A stretch of DNA of 64,000 nucleotides from Tretioscincus oriximinensis (GCA_022410635.1 JAJVDF010000162.1:1123034-1187033), one strand, 5' to 3'. Numbered from the stretch's first letter, positions 1-13,787 are shown. A program made the numbers and translations. Notes: generated from the letters alone by a model not told the origin.

Positions 1-654
1 CATTGCAACAGTTGAACGTGTTCTGAACAACCTTTTTCCCACTGAACACTGCCCTTATTTTCCAAGGCTATACTAGAATTGTCATTGATACATCTGTGGA
101 AATCCCAAAATAGCCCGATAATAATAGCATTAAAAATACTCTGTCTGGATGTAGACCAGGTTTACAGAGGTTTTGCACAGTCCTCACAAACAGTGGAACT
201 GTCTACAATTCCTACAGCTTTCTTACAAACTATATACTGAGTTATGTTTCCTCTTGCTGAAAAAAATTCTGATTTGGAGTTCTTTGACTCTTTTAGCTAT
301 ATGAATGAATAAATTGCTTCTGAGTAAGAGGGGGGAAAACACTGCAACTTGAATTTTCTTCCAATACCCATACTTCCTGCCATTTTCAAATCCCAAGAAT
401 CTCAACCAGTTTTTCCAATTAAAATTAAACTGCAGGGACATTAATTTTACAGATTCATACAAACAATGCTATATAATTTTGTAGGACATACCAAGAAGTT
501 TTGTTCAGCACTGTATCTTGTTCAGGATTATATCTTAAGCTCCTTCTGCTCTGGGGTTTGTTCCAGACTAGTGGAATTAACCGGCTGCATTATGGTAATG
601 CGAGGGGTTCTAGGCCCACCTCGAAGGTCTCAGGGCAGCCTACCATAGGGTTGG

Positions 655-834
655 CGCACATAGCTTTTGTTACTTTCTCCACAACAGACACCCTGTGAAG
701 CAGGTGGGGCTGAGAGAATTCAAAGAACTGTGACTGGCCCAAGGTCACCCAGCTGGCTTCATGGAGGAGTGGGGAATCGAACTGAGAGCCTACCAGATAA
801 GAGTCCCACACTCTAACTGCTATACCAAACTGGC
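655..834 (-). repeat. tRNA-derived SINE
   Basis: Read on the minus strand from 834, this element has an A-box-like start (GTATAGCAGTTAGAGTGTGG), a B-box-like AGTTCGATTCC, then a shared body (CCAGCTGGGTGACCTTGGGC, CTCTCAGCCCCACCTGCTTC). The same body recurs at 2440-2646, 28187-28357, 48025-48290 and 62463-62690. It is a Pol III-type SINE family of squamate character. This copy belongs to a subtype with a CAACAAAAGCTATGTGC-like 3' part, also seen at 38316 and 62463. Confidence 0.8.
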
Positions 835-835
835 T

Positions 836-1130
836 TGTGCAGACTAAACATCCCTAGATCTTTTAACCGTTCCTCAAAGGACCTGGTTTCCAGACCACAC
901 ACCATCCTTGTAACTCTCTTTTGAACTTGCTGTAGTTTATTAATATCCTTTTTAAATTGGGCCCCCCAGAACTGAACTACTTCCTTTTCCTCCCAGTAGT
1001 GGTCCCAGTACCGAACCCTGAGGTATTCCACTTCTCACATTTTTCCACCCAGAGAAGTATCCATTTATTATAACCCTCTATTTTTTGTCTTTTAACAGTT
1101 TCCAACCCAGAACTCTGGTCTCTGAAGGCT
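836..1130 (-). repeat. CR1/L2-type LINE reverse-transcriptase fragment
   Basis: On the minus strand the sequence encodes the palm-domain motif [11 protein letters not shown] (about 1005-1040). After an internal deletion and frameshift it continues with the C-terminal region ([29 protein letters not shown]). Stop codons and the deletion show that it is dead. Related RT-region sequence is found at 36245-36350. Confidence 0.75.
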
Positions 1131-1559
1131 GTCAAAACTCCAAGCCCTGTCATTGGTCGTTATATCTTGGAATGTTGAACTCTCCCTCAGCCCTTATATT
1201 ACTTATGACTAGTGTAAAGCCTGCAAAAATGTGGGCGTGAGTTCTGCCTTTTGCTTGCTGTTGTCCTCCACTGCCTCAAACAGGAAGCGGCAATTCCTAC
1301 GGCAGCCACCTAGTATAGCAGTCCCCCAGCCGGTCGCACAGGGTAATGTGGACCACCACTGCCGCATGCAGTCTTATGTGCCCGCCTCCATCGGCTTATG
1401 CTGTGATGCCTATTGGAGGAGTGGTGGGCTTTCTTCACACTGTCCAATCACTTCCAAAGTAATCTGACCACCATGATGTAGATTAGTAATAGACAGATTG
1501 TATTCCAGAGTAGGGACCAGCAGGCATATGCTCATGGGATCCACTATCATCTGTAGCAG

Positions 1560-2646
<1,087 letters not shown>

Positions 2647-2997
2647 CAATGTTCAGTCTCAGGAGGACTTTCCTCAGAAGAAGCCAAAACATCAGACAAC
2701 ACTGCTTTTCGGTGATCCACACATCGTAAATCTGATTAATGCTGGCAATCCAATTTGTAAAAGCCCAAGACTGCGGACATACTTTTAAACTTTTTCCAGT
2801 TCATCTTCAGTCTTAAAAAATGGAATTTAGTCCAGAAAAAAAAATGCTCATTCTTCAGGCCTGAAGATGAAGGTGTTACCAGGACCCAAGTATCCCCTTT
2901 CATTTCCCCCCAAAACTCAGATCTTCTGAATTGTTGCAGCTGCACAATGTGTGTCACTTCATTTCATTATGGTTTCACTCTGTACCTTCTTCCACTG

Positions 2998-3066
2998 TAT
3001 GTGTGTGTGTGTCTGTGTGTGTCTGTGTGTGTTTCTGTGTCTGTTTCTGTGTCTGTGTGTGTGTGT
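2998..3066. repeat. TG/CA microsatellite beside exon 13 donor
   Basis: This is a run of TG units with TCTG variants on the plus strand, that is CA units in the KCNQ2 transcript. It begins 13 nt downstream of the exon 13 5' splice site. CA-rich intronic runs are known binding sites of the splicing factor hnRNP L; an effect here is inference. Confidence 0.95.
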
Positions 3067-3079
3067 CTTCATCCCTTAC

Positions 3080-3191
3080 CATACTGCTCTGATGCTAACT
3101 TTCAGGCCTGGTGTCAGATCTTCAGTCACAAATTCACAGTTGCAGCTTTTGTTGTCAGCCTCAGGTATTTCTTCTCCTGGAAGGCATGCTT
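3080..3191 (-). CDS. KCNQ2: KCNQ2 exon 13: lead-in to helix B
   Basis: This 112-nt exon completes the Glu codon from exon 12, then reads [20 protein letters not shown] and [16 protein letters not shown], and ends two bases into a Cys codon. [11 protein letters not shown] opens helix B, the second calmodulin-binding helix. The acceptor is CACCCTCCAG| and the donor GTATG|GTAAGG. Compared with the remembered human sequence, the acidic segment before KSC is about two residues longer and has a Cys where human has Ser (EACLP against EASLP). A dense CA repeat (on the gene strand) begins 13 nt beyond the donor. Confidence 0.95.
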
Positions 3192-4002
3192 CTGGAGGGT
3201 GGAAGGGAAGGAGGTAGAAATAAATTAGTAGACTTTCCCCACAAAGCTCACACAGCAAACGTACAAAAGGTAAGCACAACTGCCAAGTCCATTCCAAATT
3301 TTTCTTTGCCCTTTTGACACTGTGATCAAACACACTCAAAGAGACAAAATCAATACATAAATTCCACCACTGAGTCAGAAAGATTGATTCCAATAAAGAC
3401 GATCAGGAAAAAGATACACTTACAATAAAGGACTCTGGAACTATAGAATGTTGGAAAAATACAAAGCTGTATAGAAAATCTACAAATACTGTACTTAAAA
3501 ACCACTATAATGTTGTAATCTGGAATATAGCATCCAAGTGTCCATGCACACCAAACATGTATATTCCAAGACCAATGCCCCAGTTCCATAACATCACTCA
3601 TTGATCTCGTTACAGAGCAACAGCCAAGAATTTTTTCTTTAATCAGAACAGCCAATAGAAACAACTGCCGCATTCTCAATTGTTTTAACATCTCACATCT
3701 GGGGGTTCTCCAGAACGATGCCTGAATATCTGAGCAATGGTTTATTCTGGGAAAAATGGCATTTATTGCGGGTCGACTACTGAAAAGCACTAAGTACTTG
3801 TGCCCAAGACTTCCTGATTGTACTACAAACGAGATATAAAAACATTGTGTGCACACAGCTATAGATAAGAAATAGCAAAAAAAAAACAAAGGGGAGATCT
3901 CAAGAAACAAACAATCAGAGGTCTAGGGATCAGGTGAACAACACACACAAAAAGACCACCCAGAACCAATATGGGTATGGAAGGACTACAAAAGAAGTCA
4001 CT

Positions 4003-4130
4003 TTCAGAGAAATAGCTGTGTTAGTCCAGTGGAAAGTCCAGCAAAGAGGCTAGAAGCGGTTAGAGACTAACATGAGAAAAGTGGGTGGCATAAGCTTTCG
4101 TAGACACATCTTCTTCAGATGCATCTTTCT
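4003..4130. repeat. Foldback-family fragment (single arm)
   Basis: It carries the arm AGAGAAATAGCTGTGTTAGT, AAGTCCAGCAAAG, GCATAAGCTTTCGTAGAC and TCTTCAGATGC, which also makes up both inverted arms of the copies at 24402-24920 and 30185-30525. Only one arm remains here. Confidence 0.75.
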
Positions 4131-4623
4131 CCTATTAAGTCTCTAAGTGCTACTAGCTACCCTTTACGAAAGAAGAGTGACCAAAAATCTAAATATGGTA
4201 CTCGAAACTAAAAACAAACACATTATAAAAATTTGGCACAATAATATAAAAAATTGCTAAGTACAATGCTATAATATAATAATGAATCTCTCAGGCACCA
4301 AAAGGTGTGTTAAGGTTATAGTCCTTGCCTTCTACGGTGACCTTTGTGGGACTCATTTTTCCTTGTGAGATTATGTGCGGGTATTGGCAGAATATCAAGG
4401 CACTTCAAATGTTTTAGTATATTGTGGGTCCATTTTATTGCTTCCTTTCACTTACATTTATTCTTTCCTTCAGCACTGTATTGGGGTCTTAGCTTACCTT
4501 TTACAATTTTTATAGAATACCTTTTTGTGTCTTTGGGTTTCCTAAATAAATATTGTGTTATTGGTTCCAGGATTGTTTTGTAAATTTTATATTTTTAATT
4601 TTAGTGTTTCTTCCTTAGAGGTA

Positions 4624-5413
4624 CAGGTGAAACCTCTTTATGACAAACTCCAAGGGACCAGAAAAATGTTTATGTTATAATGAAACTTTGTTATACTGAA
4701 ACCATTGCAAAAACTATTTCAATACACTTTTAACTCCAGAAACCATTTGCAAAAACTTTTAAATATCAGAAACTATTACCTCAGCCCCCACTGAGCCTTA
4801 TTCTGGGCTGTATCTCAGGAGAGAGCTTGGCCACCACATACCAGTGTAGACTATGGTAGGCTTCATTTGGTGCCTGCCGTAGACTGCACTAGCATGTGAA
4901 TGTCAGGCTCTTATTCTGAAATACAAAGCAGAATGAGACTCACTGGGGACAAGCTAGATTCTTACAGTTTTAACACACTTGTAAAATGTCAAAAAACATT
5001 ACAAAAATAAATTGCCGCCTTTTCTTGCAAACTGTTTTCCCTTCCATCTCGCCAGGGAAAATATATTTACTTTTATGTAGGACCCAACCATTGTCCCAAT
5101 CATCCATGAGACTGTGATTATTTAATCCTGCCATCCATTGGTGGCTTGAAAATCTTTGCTGTCGCTTTAAAAATCTTACTCTGTGGTGAACACCTCACCA
5201 CTCTTACACTTCAGTTTGTTATAACAGGGTCTTGCAGAATAGGCAGAGGCACATAAATCAGTTTGTTATATTGAAACTTTCATTACAATAATGTTTGTTA
5301 TAACAGAAGCATTTTTACATTGCCCTCAATAGTGTTCAGCCAGAACTTTCAAATTTGTTTGCTATACCGCAAATTTTGTTATATCCGTGTTCTTTATAAT
5401 GAGATTTCACCTA
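4624..5413. mobile_element. Tigger/pogo-like DNA transposon, nonautonomous
   Basis: The element starts CAGGTGAAACCTCTTTAT and ends with the inverted ATAATGAGATTTCACCTA, with TA on each side. The body is rich in TTATAAC/GTTATAA motifs and has no transposase frame. TA duplication and CAGG-type ends fit the Tc1/mariner superfamily, Tigger/pogo branch. Copies of the same family occur at 34284-34440 and 41569-42291. Confidence 0.7.
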
Positions 5414-5931
5414 TATTTTTGCATTTTTGTGATTATTCTATATTTTTGAATACAACTTCAGCCTTTCCTGTATTGGCCAGTGATGAAGGTAAAGTCGAAA
5501 CGCATCTGGCCTTTAGTTTGATTCTCCTCTTGGACAATTCATCACACTGGAACCGGAGCACCTATTTGTTGCTTGAGAGATTCTTTATTGTGTTGTATCA
5601 TTGTAGTTAGTTAATTTTAAAGAGTATATAGTTAGTTTATATTACTGTTTATGTTTTAGCTTCTAGTTTTGAGTATTTGTATTTTTGCTCCCACTTCTTT
5701 TATAGATAAGAAATAGGCCGTATTATAAACATTATAAAGTCCTTCAATATTCCCATACGGTTCAAGTGCTAGTTGTCAACAATAACAAGCAATACACCTA
5801 CATTAAATTTTAACTAATAATATAAAATAGTAAAATTTAATTGAAACAAATTGGTTTACCAATTCAAAGATAGGAACTGTTTGATGATGCACCCAGAGCT
5901 GTCAATTAAATGGAGGAAATCTACTTTTTCA

Positions 5932-6294
<363 letters not shown>

Positions 6295-7019
6295 TCAAAA
6301 TCAATTGTCTTTCAAAGCAGCAGTGGCAGAAGCAGTGGCAGTGAGATGTGGCTTTTGACAGCAAATTGGTTCAAAAAGGTTTTTGGGATAGGTTTCCATG
6401 GTAATGGATGAAGATGAGGTGGTCGTTAATGGGGAAAGTGAGGAATGGATGGAACAGGAAGTGACCTTGGACTATGTGGTGTTATTGTGCACAAATGGAA
6501 AGGGCAAAGACTCGTTCTGACACAAAGCTAGAGAATGAAGAAGATCAGGTACTGAAAAACTAAAGTTTGGTTCCCGTCCTTATTTAGAGACAGCAAGGAA
6601 AGAATCTCCAAAATAGGTTTCTTATTATCAATTTCCGAACCTGTATCGATCGACTCGGTTTACATGGAATGTAAGACTTAAAAACTTCCTAATTTCCAAG
6701 CCGGTTGTTCTCAACTAGGAGAAGAAAACATCTGATAGCTTCCACTTTCTGGAATCTTCTCTACTACCCACATTGCTATGTTTTGTCTGGCAGACAAGAC
6801 AGAGGAAGCCATCTTGAAATTCTGTGACTTTTTGCGCTACCTAATTGAGTGCTGTAAGAATATTTTGTAAAGTTGGCTCTCTTTCAGAACACGTTATGGC
6901 ATTTTACCTTCTCGTCTACATTTTCTGAGCATTTTCCTGTTCTTCCCACATCATATATTAAAACGTGTTATCTTAAGAAGATATACGACTTACTATAAAT
7001 ATAAAAGATATGTTAATCG

Positions 7020-7165
7020 CACAATTTTCTTTTCACATAGGGATGCCAGATAAAATCCGGGATTAAAGTTTGCACCTTTAATGAGGGTTTAGAGGCTGCA
7101 CCTGGTGAAAATCCCTGACTTCTATATCAAACTTCTATCCCAGATTTTACATGGTAACCTTAAAC
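7020..7165. mobile_element. Short MITE with GGGATGCCAGATAAAAT-like ends
   Basis: The left end AGGGATGCCAGATAAAATC is mirrored by GATTTTACATGGTAACCTT at the right. The inner arms (TTTGCACCTTTAATGAGG) resemble the related copy at 40645-40825. There is no coding potential. Confidence 0.55.
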
Positions 7166-9431
7166 ATTCTCAACCTGATGGGACTTATCGATTACATTCA
7201 CAATTAAAAACAAAAACACTTCTGAGGTAGCTTCAAGATTAATCAGTGATTATAGGTGGGATTGTTCACAGCCCACACACACACTTACACATACACACTA
7301 GGCTATAAAAAGTGAATTAATGATGTCTTGAGAACACACTGCCCCTTTTGAGATGTTATTTTTACTACATTTGAATGTGTACATGGTGAAAAACACAGGG
7401 GAGATACTAACGTCCTTTTTGCACTCAGCTTACTTGGAACAGATTTAACTAAATGATTTCTAGTCTGATCCAGACAAACATGAAAGGTTCTGTCTGTGTG
7501 GGGAGATAATTTGTTCTGGATCATCACTGACAGCATAAGTGAAACATACAGCTGACTCACGTGTAAAACATACATCAGTTGTACGCGTCAACCATCCTTC
7601 CCTTCTATTTCTCTGTTGCTCCAGTATCACATACAATATATCACAATGGGCTGAACTATTTCCATGTTGGGGTTTCAAATGTGATTTTCAGAACATGCAT
7701 ACAACCCAATGGAAACTTGTGAGTACGGCTGTTAAACCACATTAGAAAATTCTTGGAATAGTTCCAGACCAGAATGGTACTGGTCCTACTTCAAGTGCAA
7801 AAGGGACATACATTGTTAATGCCATTATGCCAGATCATTCATATTACATTTCATGGAGGTTATTTGTGCCTTCTGAAATGATCTGTACAAGTCTTGATCA
7901 AAGAATCCAGATCAGCCAGGGCCCCCAAAGTTGAACAAACCCCAACAGCCAGAAACAAACAGTCCTGGCTTTGATGTCCCTGAGACCCCCATTCCAGGGG
8001 TAAAAGAAGGTCCACTGTGAAAATGAGTCCCCCTAATATCCTAATATGCTGCAGGCCTTGCTATCAAGATTTATCAGTATTCTAAATATTGGACCTCTAG
8101 TAAAATAATAAAGTTTGCAATGGGAAATCTAAATAATTTCAGCAGAAAACCAGTCCAACTAAAACCCATGTAGCCCATAGGATAGAATAGACAAATAGAG
8201 ATTTGTACAATTATTCCCGTTCATTCTTCCCCATGAAAGAAGTTTATAGTCCAAGAAAGCTCCAGCCCAAATCCCTACACAACTGAAAGGTTTATTTCAC
8301 TTACAGGTTAAAAATAACCAGCACATTGGTTTTATAAAGAAGGGAAATAAACACATCACAGTCATCTTCTACATAGGGTTGCTATGCTTCAATTTTTTAA
8401 AAAAATGCTGTAATCAGTCCCTGCCCCAATCCTTCCCCACTTTGTGTGGATCTCGTCAAATGAACATTGTAAACCACCTGTATGGTTTTTAGAAGCTGTC
8501 TTTCACTTTGGGAAAAACTGGCACAGCCAATGTAATATTTGCTCTTAAAATGCTGCAAATAAGCATCTTTCCACACTTAACTATGCTGATCTGGAAATCT
8601 GCACAGGAACAAGGCCACCTGTATTGGGATGGCTCTTCTGATCCAGCTTGAAGATCCACTCCTAGTAACGAAGGTTCCTGGCTATGGAATCCATGGGAGA
8701 CTCATTTTAATTGCACACATTATTGTCTAACTGAAATTAGTCCCCTATAGCAAACAGGATCATGGATCCACCATTGGTCTGGTTTACCACCAGCTACTGC
8801 ACCAGTAGTCCTATTTAAACGGTTACGCTTGTAATCTAGAACTAGATCAGGAAGTCATTTGGGACTTCCTGTCCCAGACTACCTTTTTGTGTTGAGAAAG
8901 TGTACTAGCAGGTGGCAGGACTTAGCTTAAACTTCAGCAATGTGCAGAAGGCAAGTGATAATCCCCTTCTATGTCCAGATTACAAGGAAGTACAGAAAGG
9001 CCCTAAAATACTGAGGCCATTTGAAACTGTTCCTGGTTTTGTGGTTAGCAAGGATGTTTTTGGTGCTACAGTCTCAATCCTAAACAGAATTTAACAAACA
9101 CTTGGGAAAGCTGGGGGAAGGAGGGGAGTATTAACTGTGTTTGTTCTTACTTTTTCCAGATTTTTGTCTCACTGATATCCCTAAGGAACTGGTATGATTA
9201 ATCTAATTCAAGGATACATCTTTAATATATATAGCTAAAATCTGTTATGAAGCTTTCAATTACCATTTTGTCCCAAATATCTTCGGAAACAGACGCAGAT
9301 ATTCATATAGCATTCAAAATTCTATTCACAACATGCCAATGGGTTGAGTGTGTCATTCACAGCTTTACCACTGAATTAAGAAATAAAGAAGCATCCACAA
9401 ATCTGAAGGATGCCTCTGAAGTGTCCATCTC

Positions 9432-9615
9432 AAGAAGGAGGAGTAAGAGAAGGAAGAAGAGTTGGTTTTTATACCCTGCCTTTCTCAACCTAAAAGAAAT
9501 CAAAGCAGCTTACATAATCTTCTCTTTTTCTCTTCACAACAGATACCTTGTGCAGTAAGTGGGGCTGAGAGAGCTCTGTAGAACTGTGACTAACCCAGTG
9601 TCACACTAGACGGAC
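9432..9615 (-). repeat. tRNA-derived SINE, partial
   Basis: This is a minus-strand SINE tail and body (TTTTTATACCCTGCCTTTCT, GTGGGGCTGAGAGAGCTCTG, ACTGTGACTAACCCAGTGTC). The tRNA-like head is missing. A short GAAGAAGA run marks its 3' end. Confidence 0.7.
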
Positions 9616-10552
9616 TCTGAACAGCACCCACAACCCTCAGGCACTGCCCACAAAAAGTTTTCCAGGCCTGTTGTATGGATCCAGCTTGTGTGTCCAAGAA
9701 CATATTTTTAAACAAACTACTTCACTTTTCAAAGGGCTTCTCATAAACAAACAGAGGAATATGTAACTTAAACCCCAACCTGAAACTAAAGTAGCAATGA
9801 AGTTTCAGTGCTGGTGTTCACTGAGTAGCTTTCCACAACACCTATTAGTGTGCAAAGTCTGGCTCAATTTGAGCCTCTCCTCTTGCACCGCTAGTGCACA
9901 ATAGGAGGGGACAATTCACACACACCCCACAACATTTTTCAGTGGAACCCAGCATAACCCAATTTAGGTGGCCAAAATCTTTGGGCAGCTATTTTTACTG
10001 CTCTACCATTGTTCTGAGGCTGGCTAGATGGGCCCAGGGAGAAACACAGATGGACATACGCCTAAGGTTTCCATAACGCAAGAGTCCAAAACCAGGGCAC
10101 AGTTTATAACCCATCTCCCTTATCCAACTACCCCAACCTATCTCCCTGTCAGTTCCAAAGATGTTTTGTCTTCTCAGCCCAGATGCTGCTTTAAAATCAT
10201 GGCTTGTTTAAGAAATCCATAATATATGATAACCCTAAATTGTGGCCAATTTAGCAGGGGACCCATGTTGGTGGCCCACAAAATTGAACAGTAAAAAATG
10301 GGTCCTTCTAGGACTCTGAGGCCAGGATTACTAGTTCTTGGCTGGCAAGAGCCCTTATATTCCATTTCATAGCTCATGTGAGTTGCAGGGCAACAGGGCT
10401 GTCCAAGTATGGCTAGCCTTTTTCCAGGCCAGCAGAACCACTCCATCTCTTCCAAGCACAGAAAGAGTCTGGAAATCATAATTCAAAACTTTCATTGGGA
10501 GGGGAATGACCTAACCTCATGTTACGTATCTGATTGCCAGTTAAACAGCCAC

Positions 10553-10912
10553 ATCTATTTATTTATTTATTTATACCCTACCCCATACCTGAAAGTCTCA
10601 GGGTGGCGAACAGTAAAATATCAACACAAAATTAACAAATTAAAACAGTATAGAAACAATATCTAAATGTGGGGACAAAAATGAACATTCTCTTCAGCCA
10701 AACGCCAGGTGTAAGAGGTGTCTCTTCAAAGATGATGACAGGTGCACATTGAGGGGGAGACTATTCCAAAGACTGGGACCAACCACTGAGAAGGCCCTAC
10801 CCCAGGTTCCCACTCCATTGGCTATTGAAAAGGGTTGTACAACCAGGAGGGCCTCCCCTGCAGATCATAGGGCATGGGCAGGTTGGTATGGGCCCCAAAT
10901 ATCTGGGAATTA
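10553..10912 (-). repeat. L2-like LINE 3' end
   Basis: Read on the minus strand it encodes remains of the RT C-terminus (RAFSVVGPSLWNSLP type), followed by a 3' tail ending in TTTA repeats with TACCCTACCCCATACCTGAA. The same structure occurs at 25868-26258 and 49022-49620. Confidence 0.7.
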
Positions 10913-11959
10913 ATATTAATCAATTTGAATGGGATCTTCCTCTAACACATTAATGGCTAATGAAAAAAATATTGAATACAATAGTTTCAGACAATTAGCC
11001 TGCACAAAATGATAATGGATAGTTATATCCAGAAGAAAAAAATCAAGCAGCATCAACAGACTTACAGGGAAATGCTTGGGTCCTAAAACCAAATGAAAGG
11101 GTCATCCTTGGTTATAATTCCGTATTTAGGAGTCAAGCTGAAAGAAACCAGATTTATCAGGCACAGCTCCTAACAGTCCTATATTCCTGTTGTGTTCCAA
11201 TAAACTGCAATTCAGTGTATCCTGATCCCTTCTAAGAAAACAAAGAACTATCTCCAATTGCGTCTGAAGAAACAAGCCATGTACCAAAATAGTCATTCTA
11301 AAAACAATCACCAATGCAACTTTTGGAATGATCACATTCATGCCTGAGTACTGAGACTCATGCTTGCAGAAATAAGCTAAGAAGAAAATTAGAATCTTTT
11401 CTGGCATACTCTCTTAGAGGCACAATTGATAACCAATATGAAATGAGATTACAATCAGATATCTTTAAGTGAGATATATTGTGGGTGAATTTGAGGCTCT
11501 AAGGGCAAACATAAATTGTCTTACCCCAATTTGAAGCCCGGGAATGGGTACCCTTTCCTGATACGGGGTACAATGACACAAAGAATAACTCTTTCTTTCC
11601 ACCACATTGACTGGGGAGCTTCATAATAAAGGAAGCAATATTAACCAATCAACATGGGAACAATGTACCGCCAATCAGGGTCCTTGAAATCCGGGTAGGA
11701 GAGTTGCCAATCAATGGTGAGCACTTGGTGGCAAATCTCAAGGTAAATAATGAGCAACATGTGGAACAATAATTATACTTATTCGGTGATTTAAATGTTT
11801 GGGATTCACATATCAACAGAAAGGTGCATTTTCTCAAAGGTTCAATTCAGAAAAAAATCTGTCTTGTTGCACCCTAATAGTGTCATCTTACTAAAAGATA
11901 CTTATCTTCCAATCCCATACATCAGTGAAAGCTTTATTGAGCTTAACATTTATTATTTA

Positions 11960-12380
11960 CACTAGCTGAATTAGCCCGTGCTATAGCCCCTCCTCCCATC
12001 CATGCCTCCATCTACTCCTTTCCTCACTTGCCTCCTCCCATCCCCTTTTCACTTGCTGTTTCTTTCTTTCTTTTGTTCCTTTCTTGCAATTTTCCTTTCC
12101 TTCCCTCCATTTTCCTTTCCTTCCTTCTACCTTCCTTTCTCCTTTCCTTCCTTCTTCCTTTCCTTTCCTTTCTTTCCTTTCTTTCTTCCTTCTTTCCTTC
12201 CATTAATTCTTTCTTTCCACCATTCTTTCTTTCTTTCTTCCTTTCCCTTGCTTTTCCTTCTTTCCTGCTCATCTTCCTCCTTTTCTCTTTGGAGCCAACC
12301 AAATCTCTGAGGCTTTGTCATTGGTTGTTACACCTCAGAAAGTTGGACCCATTTTATTATATGTACAGATTTCTATAGGT
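11960..12380. repeat. Interspersed repeat with expanded polypyrimidine tract
   Basis: Ends of this segment (GAATTAGCCCGTGCTAT near the start, TTTTATTATATGTACAGATT near the end) match the copy at 35950-36500. The middle (12050-12260) has expanded into CTTT/CCTT units. The long Ser/Phe/Leu or Lys/Arg/Glu open frames here are products of the simple repeat. Confidence 0.65.
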
Positions 12381-13115
12381 CCGAAGGTCCGAATAAACTC
12401 CCATTCATAAAAAAAGACATATATTATTAATTTATACTTATACCCTGCCCTAGATCCAAAGACCTTAAGATCTTAAGCGTGAGGGGCAGAAGGGCTCCGG
12501 TGGGCAGGGCCAGGAAATCTTTGCGGGACACAGGTTTCTCATCCTTGATCTAAAGAAATCCTTACATCCCAAAACTAAACTGTATCCACACTGATTGAAC
12601 CAGGAAGCCCTGAATGATGGTTTGCTCTGATGTACTGGTAAACCTCTTTTTCAAGGTCCATCAAAGTGCAAGAGTTATTTATTAGGTCACAGAGTCATGC
12701 ACTCCTAGGTAGTCCAATATTTCATTGAACCCACTGCATCAGTGCAATCAATACAAATGGACACAATGGTTCTCCAGGGCCCAGGAAGCTTACATTGCCT
12801 TCCCCTAAACTGGCTCCAGAACTAGTGCAAATGTTGGCGCTGGTACAGAACTGCCAATGCAGAGACCTTAGTCCTGGTTCAGGAACTAAAGAAACCTGAC
12901 ATCAAATGTCCAAAACTCTATGCACATAAATATTTTTTTTAAATAACCCAAAGGTCCATAAAAATGAAATGTTTTCTTATATGAGGAAGACAGCAGGAAG
13001 TTGAGGCCATTGAGGAAGACCTAGAGGACATCTGGTTGAAACACATCTGACCATACTTGTCCACCTTCAGGAACATACGGTGATGCAATTTCAATGTTAC
13101 AAACTTTGGGTAATT

Positions 13116-13117
<2 letters not shown>

Positions 13118-13155
<38 letters not shown>

Positions 13156-13187
13156 CGTGTGTGTGCGCGTGCGCGTGTGTGTGTGTA
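13118..13187. repeat. Alternating TG/CG dinucleotide run
   Basis: A TG repeat passes into GCGCGCGCG and back to TG over about 70 bp. Alternating purine-pyrimidine of this kind readily adopts Z-DNA. It lies about 550 nt downstream of the 54-nt cassette exon in the gene's direction. Confidence 0.9.
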
Positions 13188-13733
13188 AGCTTAGATTTTT
13201 TTATATGTGTTATTATATCCATTCAGTGATTTCTGGATTTGATTTCTTGTTCTTTCGGATTCTTGGGGTCAGGTTTGTTTGGTTTCAGCTTTGGGACCTC
13301 CTTTGTTTAAGTTTGTGTGTATTTGATACTGGTCCAAGAAGTAATCATCTCAATAGAGTCCAATCTACTTGATTCAGTCTATTAGGTCCCAGTCTACTGG
13401 TACATCCAGTTTACCAGATAAATGTAAAAAAAAGGCCCAAAGTCAACTTCACATATTTCTTGCTCTTACTCTTGCTTTGAAGATCTAGCTAAGCAAGACT
13501 GCAAAAGTCCCTGGTCATATCTGCACATTTTCTAATTGAGAAGCGAAGAAAGCCAGCCCAATATCCCCTATTGGGTATTCCTTGGAGAGTCCTTCTTTGC
13601 ACCAGCTCCCTAAGCACCTCTACTAAGCAGATGAGTGGTCAAAACAAAAGGTAGTGAGGGTAAGAGACAAGAAGAGAAAGGGTGAGCCGTGCAGCTTTAG
13701 ATTAGTTTAGTGCAAAGCAATTTACCATGGTAC

Positions 13734-13787
13734 CTAGAGTTTCCTGAGCAGCATCCACAAAGAGACTTTCTGAACGGATTGCTTTGA
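13734..13787 (-). CDS. KCNQ2: KCNQ2 54-nt cassette exon with LCGCC motif
   Basis: This 54-nt cassette starts and ends in phase 2. With the flanking split codons it encodes QSNPFRKSLCGCCSGNS followed by Ser. The human alternative exon encodes KGSPCRGPLCGCCPGRSS, the same 18-codon length, with Pro, Arg, the LCGCC core, Gly and Ser at matching positions. The acceptor CATTTCCAG| follows a strong pyrimidine tract; the donor CTCTAG|GTACCATGG is weaker, which fits optional use. The flanking residues have diverged while LCGCC has not. The exon lies in the long linker between calmodulin-binding helices A and B. Skipping it joins exon 10 to exon 12 in frame. Confidence 0.9.
   Translation of the reverse strand, partial: SKQSVQKVSLWMLLRKL

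Noticed and set aside
12002..12378. Long open frames on both strands
   Set aside because: They are translations of CTTT/CCTT simple sequence (Ser-Phe-Leu-Pro or Lys-Arg-Glu runs) with no domain resemblance.
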